A stretch of 29,657 nucleotides of DNA from Janthinobacterium agaricidamnosum NBRC 102515 = DSM 9628. GTDB lineage: Bacteria > Pseudomonadota > Gammaproteobacteria > Burkholderiales > Burkholderiaceae_D. The notes beneath the pieces were generated by a model. The model searched no databases. It worked only from the letters and a program-made list of their open reading frames with translations, and was not told where the DNA came from. Each line of letters begins with the position of its first letter. Positions within the stretch are counted from its first letter, which is position 1. The DNA is taken from NCBI RefSeq assembly GCF_000723165.1, contig NZ_HG322949.1, positions 3,365,687-3,395,343 on the forward strand. Direction: 5' to 3'. Position numbers and translations under genes: made by a program. Positions 1-6,949 of the stretch are shown one piece after another.

Positions 1-33
1 ACCCAGGCGATGAGTTGGTGTTCCTCGATTCAT
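1..33 (-). CDS. 5' end of a probable paralogue of the GH71/99-like lipoprotein gene (partial)
   Basis: Reading leftward from the ATG at 33-31, eleven open codons (MNRGTPTHRLG) run to the window edge. They align with the first eleven codons of the neighbouring glycoside-hydrolase-like gene (MKPGKSSYRLG): M, G and RLG fall in the same places. The DNA upstream of both starts is also homologous, with an identical 41-bp block and further diverged similarity. I infer a tandem duplicate whose body lies left of the window. Only 11 residues are visible, so the product is a guess from the neighbour. A GA-rich stretch (GAAAAGATC) just before the ATG could be a weak ribosome binding site. Confidence 0.5.
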   Translation of the reverse strand, partial: MNRGTPTHRLG

Positions 34-54
34 GATGATCTTTTCATAAAAATC

Positions 55-111
55 CAGGTGGCGACCGCCGGCCGCCACCGCGCAGCTGCCCGGCGCTGCC
101 CCGCCCTACCC
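55..111 (-). repeat. Leader repeat, left copy: hairpin plus G-quadruplex motif
   Basis: Positions 71-111 are identical over 41 bp to 1674-1714. Positions 55-65 match 1663-1673. The only difference is 5 extra bases (66-70) in this copy. On the minus strand the block contains GGG-TA-GGG-C-GGGG-CAGCGCC-GGG (111-89), a canonical G-quadruplex pattern. It is followed by a hairpin at 79-57 with 7-bp arms GGTGGCG/CGCCACC and a 9-nt loop. The 5-nt insertion falls in that loop and leaves the stem intact. The hairpin ends 23 nt before the start codon at 33. Confidence 0.75.
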
Positions 112-118
112 GTCGGCG

Positions 119-150
119 CCGCCATCGCGATGCAGCACTTGCGATGGCGG
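119..150. other. Perfect stem-loop between the two paralogues
   Basis: CCGCCATCGC (119-128) and GCGATGGCGG (141-150) are perfect 10-bp complementary arms around a 12-nt loop. The structure sits downstream of the glycoside-hydrolase-like gene and upstream of the left paralogue, and is missing from the other leader copy. No T-run follows on the minus strand, so it is not a classical terminator. It may stall or protect the transcript between the two genes. Confidence 0.5.
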
Positions 151-275
151 ATGCCTTGCTATTCCATATTGCTATTTGGAAATATTCTGGACGCGATCAT
201 AAAACAATCTTTCGATGTTGCGTCGCACAATACAAGACATAGGAAACCATCGCCGCCAATCTTGCCGAGTAATCA

Positions 276-1646
276 TCACTGACTGATCGGGCGATCCGGT
301 GCCAGCGTGCTCTTGCCCTGCAATACCTTGCCGGCCTCGGTCGCCAGGCGCAGGTAGAAATCGCTGCTCAGGCTTTCGCCGTCGGCGTCGAGCGGCGTGA
401 ACGGGCCGCGCGGCTTGCCTGGCTCGTACGGGCTCGGGCTGGTCGGAATTTCGACCGGCTCGAAGGCCTTGCTCGGCGCCACCTTGTACATCGCGGTCGC
501 TTCGTCGACTTCATCGAACATCGCGCCGAAGAAGGTGTTGGCGCCGGCCGAACGGGCTTCGTAGAACTGGGTCCACCAGAAGCGGCCGCCGACGCGCGGC
601 TGGCCATGGGTGCCTGGATAGATCACCGGGATGTAGCGCTTGCCGATCCGGCCGGCTTCGGCGATATCGGCGTCCATTACGCTCTTGCGGTAATTACGCG
701 CGCCCTGCTGGTCGCGGAAGCGCCCCACCAGCCATGGATTGATCGCATCGAAACGGCGGTACACCGCGGCCCAGGCCGGATCAGGCGAGGAATCGGCCGT
801 CAGCGTGCGCCAACGCGACGGCACGCCGCCGATCACATAGGCGCGCTGGTTGGCCGGCGCGTCGCGCTGGAACCAGTCGAGCAAGGCGTTGGCGGCGGCC
901 GGCGTGGCCGGCCGGTTGGTAAAGCCGAAACCCCACAGTTCCACCACCGGCAAGCCGCCCTGGTGCAGATAGCGCGCCGACGACAGCGAACCGTCGGCGG
1001 CCAGCGCGGCCCAGTGATCCTTGACGTTCTTGACGACGTCGGCATCCTGGGCGCCGCTGGTGTCGTATTCGACCGCCCAGACCCGGCCGTGCGCCTCGGC
1101 GGCGGCGCGCACATTGGCGGTGACGCCGTCGCGGAAGCGGCGGTTGACCGATCCCGGCTTGATTTCGCTGACGAATTCCTGCAGCAGCACGCCGTCCAGG
1201 CCATAGTTTTTCATCCATTCGAAATGGCGCTTGACGGTGGACGGGTTCCACGAACTGTACAGCACGGCGGGCGTACCGTCCGGCATCGTGAAGCCGGTCT
1301 TGCATTGTTCGGATACCGGAATGTCGCGCATGTCGGGCCACATGTCGACCGTCACATTGCTGGCCGCCGGCGTCGCGCCTGGCGCCCAGTGACGCCAGCC
1401 ATTGCCGGCGATATCGATCGGCGAGCCGTCGCCTTCGCAGGCGAACCAGCCCTGGTAGCCGAAGATCAGCTTGTTATCCAGCGTGCTGGCGTCGACCGCC
1501 GGAGCGGCCTCACTGCTGGCGGCGCCGGCTTTCAGGCTGGTGTCCTGGCCGCTATTGCCGGCGCTGCCGCCGCACGCGGCGAGCAAGCCGGCCGACAAGG
1601 CCATGGCGATGACGCCAAGGCGGTAACTTGATTTTCCTGGTTTCAT
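276..1646 (-). CDS. GH71/99-like glycoside hydrolase lipoprotein
   Basis: A 456-residue predicted lipoprotein. A short basic N-terminus and hydrophobic stretch lead to the lipobox LAAC, with the lipidated cysteine at about residue 25 followed by GG, so it should be anchored in the cell envelope. A Gly/Ser/Ala-rich linker precedes the domain starting near LIFGYQGWFACEGDG (about 60-75). The body resembles GH71/99-like proteins often annotated as xylosidase/arabinosidase: RHFEWMKNYGLDGVLLQEF in the middle, and FFGAMFDEVDEATAMYK near the C-terminus with clustered acidic residues that are candidate catalytic groups. Family knowledge points to cleavage of a polysaccharide, but the substrate cannot be read. 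No clear Shine-Dalgarno precedes the ATG at 1646. Instead the leader carries the repeated hairpin and G-rich element. A probable tandem paralogue begins at 33. Confidence 0.75.
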   Translation of the reverse strand: MKPGKSSYRLGVIAMALSAGLLAACGGSAGNSGQDTSLKAGAASSEAAPAVDASTLDNKLIFGYQGWFACEGDGSPIDIAGNGWRHWAPGATPAASNVTVDMWPDMRDIPVSEQCKTGFTMPDGTPAVLYSSWNPSTVKRHFEWMKNYGLDGVLLQEFVSEIKPGSVNRRFRDGVTANVRAAAEAHGRVWAVEYDTSGAQDADVVKNVKDHWAALAADGSLSSARYLHQGGLPVVELWGFGFTNRPATPAAANALLDWFQRDAPANQRAYVIGGVPSRWRTLTADSSPDPAWAAVYRRFDAINPWLVGRFRDQQGARNYRKSVMDADIAEAGRIGKRYIPVIYPGTHGQPRVGGRFWWTQFYEARSAGANTFFGAMFDEVDEATAMYKVAPSKAFEPVEIPTSPSPYEPGKPRGPFTPLDADGESLSSDFYLRLATEAGKVLQGKSTLAPDRPISQ

Positions 1647-1662
1647 GGTTTTGTGGAGATAT

Positions 1663-1714
1663 CAGGTGGCGACGCCGCCACCGCGCAGCTGCCCGGCGCT
1701 GCCCCGCCCTACCC
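1663..1714 (-). repeat. Leader repeat, right copy: hairpin plus G-quadruplex motif
   Basis: Second copy of the leader element. On the minus strand the order is the G-quadruplex motif (1714-1692), then the hairpin GGTGGCG-ACGC-CGCCACC (1682-1665, 7-bp arms, 4-nt loop), then the ATG at 1646 about 18 nt further on. The region between hairpin and start has no good Shine-Dalgarno. Two paralogous genes share this arrangement, and the only length change lies in the loop, which argues for a selected RNA structure rather than chance. Confidence 0.75.
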
Positions 1715-1717
1715 CAA

Positions 1718-1737
1718 ATATTTCCATATGGAAATAT
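1718..1737. promoter_or_regulatory. 20-bp perfect AT-rich palindrome, candidate operator
   Basis: ATATTTCCATATGGAAATAT is a perfect 20-bp palindrome just upstream of the leader repeat of the glycoside-hydrolase-like gene. The left leader holds a related but imperfect version (TTCCA and TTTGGAAATATT near 165-187). Its symmetry fits a dimeric regulator site. The regulator is unknown. Confidence 0.45.
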
Positions 1738-1761
1738 CACAACTGGGATCATAAACAATAT

Positions 1762-1809
1762 TTTCCTGTTGCGGCGAATAATATCGCCACAGGAAACAAT
1801 TATTGTAAA
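1762..1809 (-). promoter_or_regulatory. Candidate promoter and inverted-repeat operator of the GH71/99-like gene
   Basis: On the minus strand TTTACA (1809-1804) and GATATT (1785-1780) are separated by 18 nt and resemble sigma-70 -35 and -10 boxes. Overlapping them is an imperfect inverted repeat at 1762-1796: TTTCCTGT...ACAGGAAA outer arms and GGCGA...TCGCC inner arms around ATAATA, with three unpaired bases (1770-1772) on one side. The overlap suggests a repressor or activator site. The left leader has diverged traces of the same segment. Confidence 0.4.
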
Positions 1810-1825
1810 GTTAGCAGGAGATGCT

Positions 1826-1984
1826 TCAGGCAACTGCGGCGACGGCCATCGCCGGCAGGTAGAGAGCGAGGAATTCAGGCGGCATGCGGCGCGCGCGGCC
1901 GCTGCTCAGTTCTCTGCATACCAGCTCCCGGCGGCCACGCATGATGGTGGCCTGGTCGCTATCGCGCACCGGCTGGAAGCGGTG
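1826..1984 (-). pseudogene. C-terminal remnant, possibly of an acyl-CoA thioesterase
   Basis: Immediately after the tyrB stop codon, and in the same frame, 52 codons remain open to a TGA at 1828-1826. The translation starts HRFQPVRDSDQATIM and continues through a KREL-like segment to RARRMPPEFLALYLPAM. It reads like real protein, and the pattern of a charged RELVC segment followed by RRMPPEF resembles the C-terminus of hotdog-fold acyl-CoA thioesterases. There is no start codon with a ribosome binding site and the N-terminal part is missing, so it looks like a gene truncated by a deletion that ended at tyrB. The family assignment rests on memory of motif shape only. Confidence 0.3.
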
Positions 1985-3184
1985 TCAGCGCCGGCGCAGC
2001 ACTTGTCCGATCGCGTCGGCCGCCGGGGCGATGGTTTCCTGGGTCAGCGCGGCCAGGCAGACGCGGCCGGAATCGAGCAGGTACAGCGCGAATTCATCGC
2101 GCAGGCTGATGGCTTCGGCTTTGCTCAGGCCGGTGTAGCTGAACATGCCGGTCTGCTTGTGCAAATAGCTGAAATCGAAACCCGGCACGCGGGCGCACAG
2201 CGCGTCATGCAAGCCGCTGCGCATGGCGATGACGCGCTGCCGCATCGCTTCCAGTTCGGTGCTCCACTCGGCGCGCAAGGCCGGGTTGTCGAGCACCCGC
2301 GCGATGATGCGCGCGCCATGGATCGGCGGGCTGGAGTAATTGCGGCGGATGGTCGCCTTCAATTGCCCCAGCACGTTGGACGCTTGTGCGCTGTCGCCGC
2401 ACACCACGTTGAGCGAGCCGCAGCGTTCGCCGTACAGCGAAAAATTCTTCGAGAAGGAACTGGCGGCCAGCAAGGCCACGCCTTCGCTCGCGAAGTGGCG
2501 GATCGCAAACGCGTCTTCGGCGATGCCCTGGCCGAAACCCTGGTAGGCGATATCGAAGAACGGCAGCAAGCCGCGCCGCTTGACCAGCTGGCACAGTGCG
2601 CGCCATTGGTCCGCATCGAGGTCGGCGCCGGTCGGATTGTGGCAGCAGGCGTGCAGCACCACCACGTCGCCGGCCGGCAGTTTTTCCAGGTCGGCCAGCA
2701 TGCCGGCGAAATCGATGTGGCCGGTGGCCGCGTCGAAATAACGGTAGCTCGATACCGGCAGGCCGGCGCCGTTAAAAATACTGTGATGATTGTCCCAGGT
2801 CGGATCGCTGACCCAGACCCGGGCTTGCGGAAAATAATGCGCGAGGAAGTCCGCGCCCACTTTCAGCGCGCCGGAACCGCCCAGCGTTTGCGCCGTGGCG
2901 ATGCGGTCGTCCAGAACGGCGCCATGCTCGGCGCCGAAGATCAGTTCGCGCACCGCGCGGCGATAGGCGGCGTTGCCTTCCATCGGCAGATAAGGGCGCA
3001 CGCCGAGATCGGCGGCCAGGTCGGTTTCAGCCTTCAACACCGCGCGCATGGCGGGCATCTTGCCTGCCGCATCGAGGTACACGCCGATGCTCAGGTTGAT
3101 TTTATTGGCCCGCGTATCCTTGCCGAAGTTTTCATTGAGCGTCAGGATAGGATCGCCAGGATAGGCTTCAACTGCTGTAAACAT
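1985..3184 (-). CDS. tyrB: Aromatic-amino-acid aminotransferase
   Basis: A 399-residue class I (fold type I) PLP-dependent aminotransferase, the normal length for TyrB/AspC proteins. The N-terminus (ILTLNENFGKDTRANKINLS) is typical of the subgroup. The substrate/PLP motifs include HNPTG (182-186), FDIAYQG with Asp211 and Tyr214, and SFSKNFSLYGERCG with the Schiff-base Lys246 and a phosphate-binding Arg254. It should transaminate tyrosine and phenylalanine with 2-oxoglutarate, giving 4-hydroxyphenylpyruvate. The ATG at 3184 is preceded by AAGGGA at good spacing. It lies 43 nt behind hppD on the same strand, so the two probably form one tyrosine-degradation transcript. Aspartate may also be a substrate. 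The sequence alone does not settle specificity. Confidence 0.9.
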   Translation of the reverse strand: MFTAVEAYPGDPILTLNENFGKDTRANKINLSIGVYLDAAGKMPAMRAVLKAETDLAADLGVRPYLPMEGNAAYRRAVRELIFGAEHGAVLDDRIATAQTLGGSGALKVGADFLAHYFPQARVWVSDPTWDNHHSIFNGAGLPVSSYRYFDAATGHIDFAGMLADLEKLPAGDVVVLHACCHNPTGADLDADQWRALCQLVKRRGLLPFFDIAYQGFGQGIAEDAFAIRHFASEGVALLAASSFSKNFSLYGERCGSLNVVCGDSAQASNVLGQLKATIRRNYSSPPIHGARIIARVLDNPALRAEWSTELEAMRQRVIAMRSGLHDALCARVPGFDFSYLHKQTGMFSYTGLSKAEAISLRDEFALYLLDSGRVCLAALTQETIAPAADAIGQVLRRR

Positions 3185-3227
3185 GTGTTTCCCTTATCTG
3201 CATGCGCACGGCGCAGCCATGGGTGGA

Positions 3228-4304
3228 TCAGGAAGTTTTCAAGACACCGCGCTGGATCTGGTCGCGCTCGATCGATTCGAACAGCGCCTTGAAATTGCCT
3301 TCGCCGAAACCATCGTCGCCCTTGCGCTGGATGAATTCGAAGAATACCGGGCCCAGCACGGTATTCGAAAAAATTTGCAGCAACAGGCGATTGCCTTCCG
3401 CGCCGGTGTTGCCGTCGAGCAGGATACCACGGGCTTGCAAGTCCGGCACGGATTCGCCGTGATGCGGCAGGCGTCCTTCCAGCATTTCATAATAAGTGGC
3501 CGGCGGCGCCTTCATCAACGGCAGGCCGGCCGCCTTCAACTGGTCCAGCGTGCCGATCAGGTCGTCGGTGAACAGCGCGATGTGCTGGATGCCTTCGCCA
3601 TTGAACTGCATCAGGAATTCCTCGATCTGGCCGGAACCCCTGGACGACTCCTCGTTCAGCGGAATGCGGATCTTGCCGTCCGGCGCGCTCATCGCTTTCG
3701 ACGTCAGGCCGGTATATTCGCCCTTGATGTCGAAATAGCGCAGTTCGCGGAAATTGAACAGTTTTTCATAAAACGCCGCCCAATAACTCATGCGGCCGCG
3801 GTACACATTGTGGGTCAGGTGGTCGATCACGGTCAGGCCGGCGCCTTTCGGGTTGCGCTCGACGCCTTCGATGAATTCAAAGTCGATGTCATAGATCGAC
3901 TTGCCTTCTTCAAAACGGTCGATCAGGTACAGCGGCGCGCCGCCGATGCCCTTGATCGCCGGCAGCCGCAATTCCATCGGACCGACCGGCATGTCGACCG
4001 CCTGCGCGCCCAGTTCCAGCGCGCGGCGATAGGCTTGCTGCGCATTCTTGACGCGGAACGCCATGCCGCAGGCGGACGGACCGTGTTCGGCGGCGAAAAA
4101 GGCGGCGGCGCTGCCCGGTTCGTTATTGACGATGAAATTGATCTCGCCCTGGCGGAACAGGGTCACGTCTTTCGAGCGGTGGCGCGCCACCTTGGTGAAG
4201 CCCATCGTTTCAAACACCGGCTCCAGCACGTTCGGCACAGGCGATGCGAACTCGACGAACTCGAAGCCCATCAGGCCCATAGGGTTTTCAAACAGATCAG
4301 ACAT
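3228..4304 (-). CDS. hppD: 4-hydroxyphenylpyruvate dioxygenase
   Basis: A 358-residue non-haem Fe(II) dioxygenase that converts 4-hydroxyphenylpyruvate to homogentisate, the second step of tyrosine catabolism. The three iron ligands are visible: His162 (VIDHLTHNV), His241 ([11 protein letters not shown]) and Glu323 (PVFFEFIQR). The C-terminal family signature [14 protein letters not shown] is intact. The start at 4304 ([11 protein letters not shown]) matches the family N-terminus. The reading frame stays open 53 codons further upstream, but that extension would run through the promoter region. It is followed by tyrB and is divergent from an Lrp-type regulator, which probably controls both. 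Downstream homogentisate genes are not in the window. Confidence 0.95.
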   Translation of the reverse strand: MSDLFENPMGLMGFEFVEFASPVPNVLEPVFETMGFTKVARHRSKDVTLFRQGEINFIVNNEPGSAAAFFAAEHGPSACGMAFRVKNAQQAYRRALELGAQAVDMPVGPMELRLPAIKGIGGAPLYLIDRFEEGKSIYDIDFEFIEGVERNPKGAGLTVIDHLTHNVYRGRMSYWAAFYEKLFNFRELRYFDIKGEYTGLTSKAMSAPDGKIRIPLNEESSRGSGQIEEFLMQFNGEGIQHIALFTDDLIGTLDQLKAAGLPLMKAPPATYYEMLEGRLPHHGESVPDLQARGILLDGNTGAEGNRLLLQIFSNTVLGPVFFEFIQRKGDDGFGEGNFKALFESIERDQIQRGVLKTS

Positions 4305-4385
4305 GGCGTATTCCCGGATTAAGCCAACAAAGTAGGACCAGACCGGCGCCAGGAACGCGTCCTGTCCTGCGGCTGGGGAGTTGAA

Positions 4386-4460
4386 ATTATATTGCGCACT
4401 CGCCGCGAAAAGTGCGCATCCTGATCTCTCCCCACCACAAGTTACACACAAAATGCGCAT
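4386..4460. promoter_or_regulatory. hppD promoter and TGCGCA-type operator sites between hppD and the Lrp-family gene
   Basis: On the minus strand a perfect -10 hexamer TATAAT lies at 4391-4386, about 80 nt before the hppD start, with only a weak -35. Directly upstream is an inverted repeat TGCGCACT (4393-4400) / AGTGCGCA (4411-4418) with a 10-nt spacer. A third TGCGCA lies in the palindrome ATGCGCAT (4453-4460), closer to the regulator gene. Spaced dyad sites fit the multimeric binding of Lrp/AsnC proteins. I infer that the divergent regulator acts here on hppD-tyrB and perhaps on itself. Confidence 0.5.
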
Positions 4461-4503
4461 CAAAGCGCTATGATGTGATTATTTTAAATTCCAGAATATC
4501 GCC

Positions 4504-5022
4504 ATGACAAGCATTACCGTAGACCGCCACGACCTGGAGATCCTGGCCGAGCTGCAGCGCGACGGCCACCTGACCAATAGCGCGCTGGGCGAGAAGATCC
4601 ATTTGTCGACGTCACAGGTCGGGCGCCGCGTGCAGCGGCTGGAAGAGGCGCGCGTGATCGACCACTACGCGGCGGTGCTGGACCCGCTGGTGGTCGGCCT
4701 CGGCGTGATGGCCTTCGTGCAAGTGACGCTGGACCGGCACGGTGCCAACCGCGGCGAACTGTTCGAGCAAGCCGTCGCGGCGTTCCCGGAAGTGCTGGAA
4801 TGCTTTTCGGTGACCGGCGAAGCCGATTACGTGGTGCGGGTGGTGTCGCACGACCTCAGCTCGTTTTCCGAATTCATCATGGACAGCCTGCTGCGGATTC
4901 CCGGCGTGACCAACGTCAAGTCGAATATCTCGCTAAAGAAAATCAAGCAAGTGGCGATCCTGCCGCTGGACCATATCTCGCAGCCGAGGCCATCGAAACA
5001 GCGGGTGCTGTTCAGCGCCTGA
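4504..5022 (+). CDS. Lrp/AsnC-family transcriptional regulator
   Basis: A 172-residue protein with the usual Lrp/AsnC architecture. An N-terminal winged helix-turn-helix (about residues 7-55, including LHLSTSQVGRRVQRLEE-like residues with STSQVGRR in the recognition helix) is followed by an alpha/beta RAM ligand domain (about 70-145, ending PGVTNVKSNISLKKIK). Family members sense amino acids and form octamers. Being divergent from hppD-tyrB, it most likely regulates tyrosine/phenylalanine catabolism. That is inference from position. The C-terminal 20 residues are basic and extend slightly beyond the usual length. Its TGA abuts the stop codon of the converging S41 gene with no base between. 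Confidence 0.9.
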   Translation: MTSITVDRHDLEILAELQRDGHLTNSALGEKIHLSTSQVGRRVQRLEEARVIDHYAAVLDPLVVGLGVMAFVQVTLDRHGANRGELFEQAVAAFPEVLECFSVTGEADYVVRVVSHDLSSFSEFIMDSLLRIPGVTNVKSNISLKKIKQVAILPLDHISQPRPSKQRVLFSA

Positions 5023-6006
5023 TCAAGGATGCCCGGCGATCAGCGCCATCGCCGCGGCCCGTTCTTCGCCGGGCGCGGTCACGACATCCGGCTGCACGCC
5101 CTTGCCTTCCCAGCCTTCATTGGTATTGGGTGCAACAATCATCTTGGTCGGCAAGAACATGCTCAGCTTGCTGCCCAGTTTCTCTAATTCGCCGGCAATC
5201 CCGGCGCCCGCCGTCACCTGGCCGATAACGGTCGCGCGTTTCAGGTGCTGCATCGCATATGCAAAACCTTCGGTGGCCGAGCCGGTGTCCTTGTCGACCA
5301 GGATGTACAACCTGGCATCGGGCAGACGCCGCCCGGGGACAAAGGCATAGGTCCATTCCTGCTGGCTGTAGGCATTATTCTTGGTATAGCCATAAAGATA
5401 ATACTGCTCGTCGCCAGTCTGGTAAAAATAAGACGCCAGGAAGCGGCCGATTTCGCCGTCGCCGCCCGGATTGCCGCGCACGTCGATAATGACATTCTTC
5501 GCATTGGCCGCGAGCGCCATGGCGCCTGCCGCGGCGCCGAACGTACCGTCGCTGGCCTTCCAGCTCCCCTTGGAACGGATGTAGGCGGTGCTGGTGTCGA
5601 GATCCAGTTGCACCGACTCAAAACCCTGGCTGCTCATTTTTGCCTCTCCGGCAGGCGATTTTTCCTGCATTTTCTTTTGCAGCAGTTCATCGCAAAAGAT
5701 GTGCAGGTGAACATCTTTGTGAACGCTGCGCAAGTCCGCAGTGAGCCGCTTGGCAAGCTCGCAATGATCAAGCTGATGGTAATGGCCGGCTTTTTCCGCA
5801 AGCGGCAATTGATCCGCATAACGCTGGGCAATCTCCGGAAACGGATACGAAGCGAGCAGTTTTTCACGAATGACATCGAGCACCGCATGCACGTTCTGGT
5901 CGGAAACCGTATTATCTGCGGCAGCGGCAAACTGAGGAAAAACGCCGATAGTGAGCATTGAAAATGCCAGCAAGCGGCTGGCTTGAATCAGCTTGGGTGT
6001 ATGCAT
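5023..6006 (-). CDS. Exported S41-family (C-terminal-processing-type) peptidase-like protein
   Basis: About 327 residues from the ATG at 6006; an in-frame ATG at 6024 would add six. A signal peptide is evident: a basic start, the hydrophobic LLAFSMLTIGVF, and an FAAAAD cleavage region. After an N-terminal helical region comes the S41 core: VIIDVRGNPGGDGEIGRFLASYF, then DTGSATEGFAYAMQ with the likely nucleophilic serine, then ATVIGQVTAGAG. This arrangement resembles IRBP/tail-specific-protease-like S41 proteins without a PDZ domain. It should act in the periplasm; no substrate can be inferred. No strong Shine-Dalgarno is visible for either start. The gene converges on the Lrp-type regulator, so the two are not co-transcribed. 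Confidence 0.8.
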   Translation of the reverse strand: MHTPKLIQASRLLAFSMLTIGVFPQFAAAADNTVSDQNVHAVLDVIREKLLASYPFPEIAQRYADQLPLAEKAGHYHQLDHCELAKRLTADLRSVHKDVHLHIFCDELLQKKMQEKSPAGEAKMSSQGFESVQLDLDTSTAYIRSKGSWKASDGTFGAAAGAMALAANAKNVIIDVRGNPGGDGEIGRFLASYFYQTGDEQYYLYGYTKNNAYSQQEWTYAFVPGRRLPDARLYILVDKDTGSATEGFAYAMQHLKRATVIGQVTAGAGIAGELEKLGSKLSMFLPTKMIVAPNTNEGWEGKGVQPDVVTAPGEERAAAMALIAGHP

Positions 6007-6088
6007 CGTATCAATAAAAATCATTTCACATCGATCAACGCCTGCGTTGCCTGTTGCGGCTTAGCGGTACGCGCGGCGAACCTGAGGG

Positions 6089-6106
6089 GGACATGACGAC
6101 ATGTCC
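6089..6106. promoter_or_regulatory. Inverted repeat upstream of the S41 gene
   Basis: GGACATG-ACGA-CATGTCC forms perfect 7-bp arms with a 4-nt spacer. It lies in the 334-nt gap between the divergent S41 and RutE-like genes, nearer the former. A second weaker pair TGCATTT/AAATGCA flanks 6164-6188. These could be operator sites. I see no gene in the gap. Confidence 0.3.
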
Positions 6107-6275
6107 GCCAACATATGAATTATATGAAGAAAAGCCTGAATGACGCACCGGCCTCCGACAGAATGCATTTTCATGGCATCGAAATGCAGGCCAGCCGTAT
6201 CAGGCGGCGTTTAGCGCGCCCAGCAGTCCTTGAACGCATATGCCTAATCCGGATAAGCTAGCGCGGCATGATTCG

Positions 6276-6305
6276 TTCACGCGGCCCGGCCGGGCGGGCT
6301 ATAGT
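6276..6305 (+). promoter_or_regulatory. Candidate promoter of the RutE-like gene
   Basis: TTCACG (6276-6281) and TATAGT (6300-6305) are 18 nt apart, about 55 nt before the ATG at 6359. The spacer contains the 12-bp palindrome GCCCGGCCGGGC (6284-6295), which may be a regulator site or just GC-rich spacer. Confidence 0.35.
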
Positions 6306-6358
6306 CGTCGCACAGTATTGCCGGCCCCGCCCCCGCCCTCTCGACCAAGGAAAGCATA

Positions 6359-6949
6359 ATGCCTATCGCCCTGCATGATACCGCCCTCGACCAATTGTTC
6401 CGCAAGGCCCGCAGCGTCAGCCGCTTCCAGGACCGCGCCATCGACGACGACACCATCGCCGAACTGTACGACTTGCTGAAATGGGGGCCGACCGCCTTCA
6501 ACGCCCAGCCGGGCCGCTACGTGGTGCTGCGCTCGGATCAAGCCAAGCAGCGGCTGGCGCCGGCGCTGTCGTCCGGCAACCGCGACAAGACCCTGGCCGC
6601 GCCGGCGGTGGTCATCGTCGCGTACGATCATCAATTCTTTGAACACTTGCCGCAGCAATTCCCGGCCTATGACGCCAAGCCGCTGTTCGTAGCCAATCCC
6701 GGCCTGGTCGAGCCCACCGTCTTGCGCAACGGCTCGCTGCAAGGCGCCTACCTGATCCTGGCGGCGCGCGCGCTGGGACTCGACGCCGGGCCGATGTCAG
6801 GTTTCGACGCGGCCGCCGTCAACCGCGAGTTTTTCCCGGATGGCCGCTACCGCGCCAACTTCATCGTCAACCTCGGTTATGGCGAGCCCGATTCGACCTT
6901 CCCGCGCGGCCCGCGCCTGAGTTTCGAGCAAGCGGTGAGCGTGCTGTAA
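6359..6949 (+). CDS. rutE: RutE-like malonic semialdehyde reductase (nitroreductase family)
   Basis: A 196-residue flavoprotein of the nitroreductase fold, the same length as RutE. Recognisable family segments are the N-terminal LDQLFRKAR, the FMN-contacting LKWGPTAFNAQPGR (about 40-53), ALSSGNRDKTLAAP, GSLQGAYLILAARALGLDAGPMSGFD (about 124-149), NLGYG and the terminal PRLSFEQA. E. coli RutE reduces malonic semialdehyde to 3-hydroxypropionate in pyrimidine breakdown. No other rut genes are nearby, so here it may be a stand-alone aldehyde or quinone/nitro reductase. A good ribosome binding site (AAGGAAAG) precedes the ATG. Confidence 0.85.
   Translation: MPIALHDTALDQLFRKARSVSRFQDRAIDDDTIAELYDLLKWGPTAFNAQPGRYVVLRSDQAKQRLAPALSSGNRDKTLAAPAVVIVAYDHQFFEHLPQQFPAYDAKPLFVANPGLVEPTVLRNGSLQGAYLILAARALGLDAGPMSGFDAAAVNREFFPDGRYRANFIVNLGYGEPDSTFPRGPRLSFEQAVSVL

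Noticed and set aside
10..282. 90-codon plus-strand open frame across the left leader repeat
   Set aside because: It has no ribosome binding site and consists mainly of the structured leader DNA of the minus-strand paralogue.
55..1714. The two 41-bp repeats as insertion-sequence ends or attachment sites flanking a mobile gene
   Set aside because: They are direct copies at the same position relative to two paralogous start codons, and no transposase or integrase is present. Gene duplication explains them better.
1628..3292. 554-codon plus-strand open frame opposite tyrB
   Set aside because: Antisense to a complete aminotransferase with intact active-site motifs. No ribosome binding site or domain.
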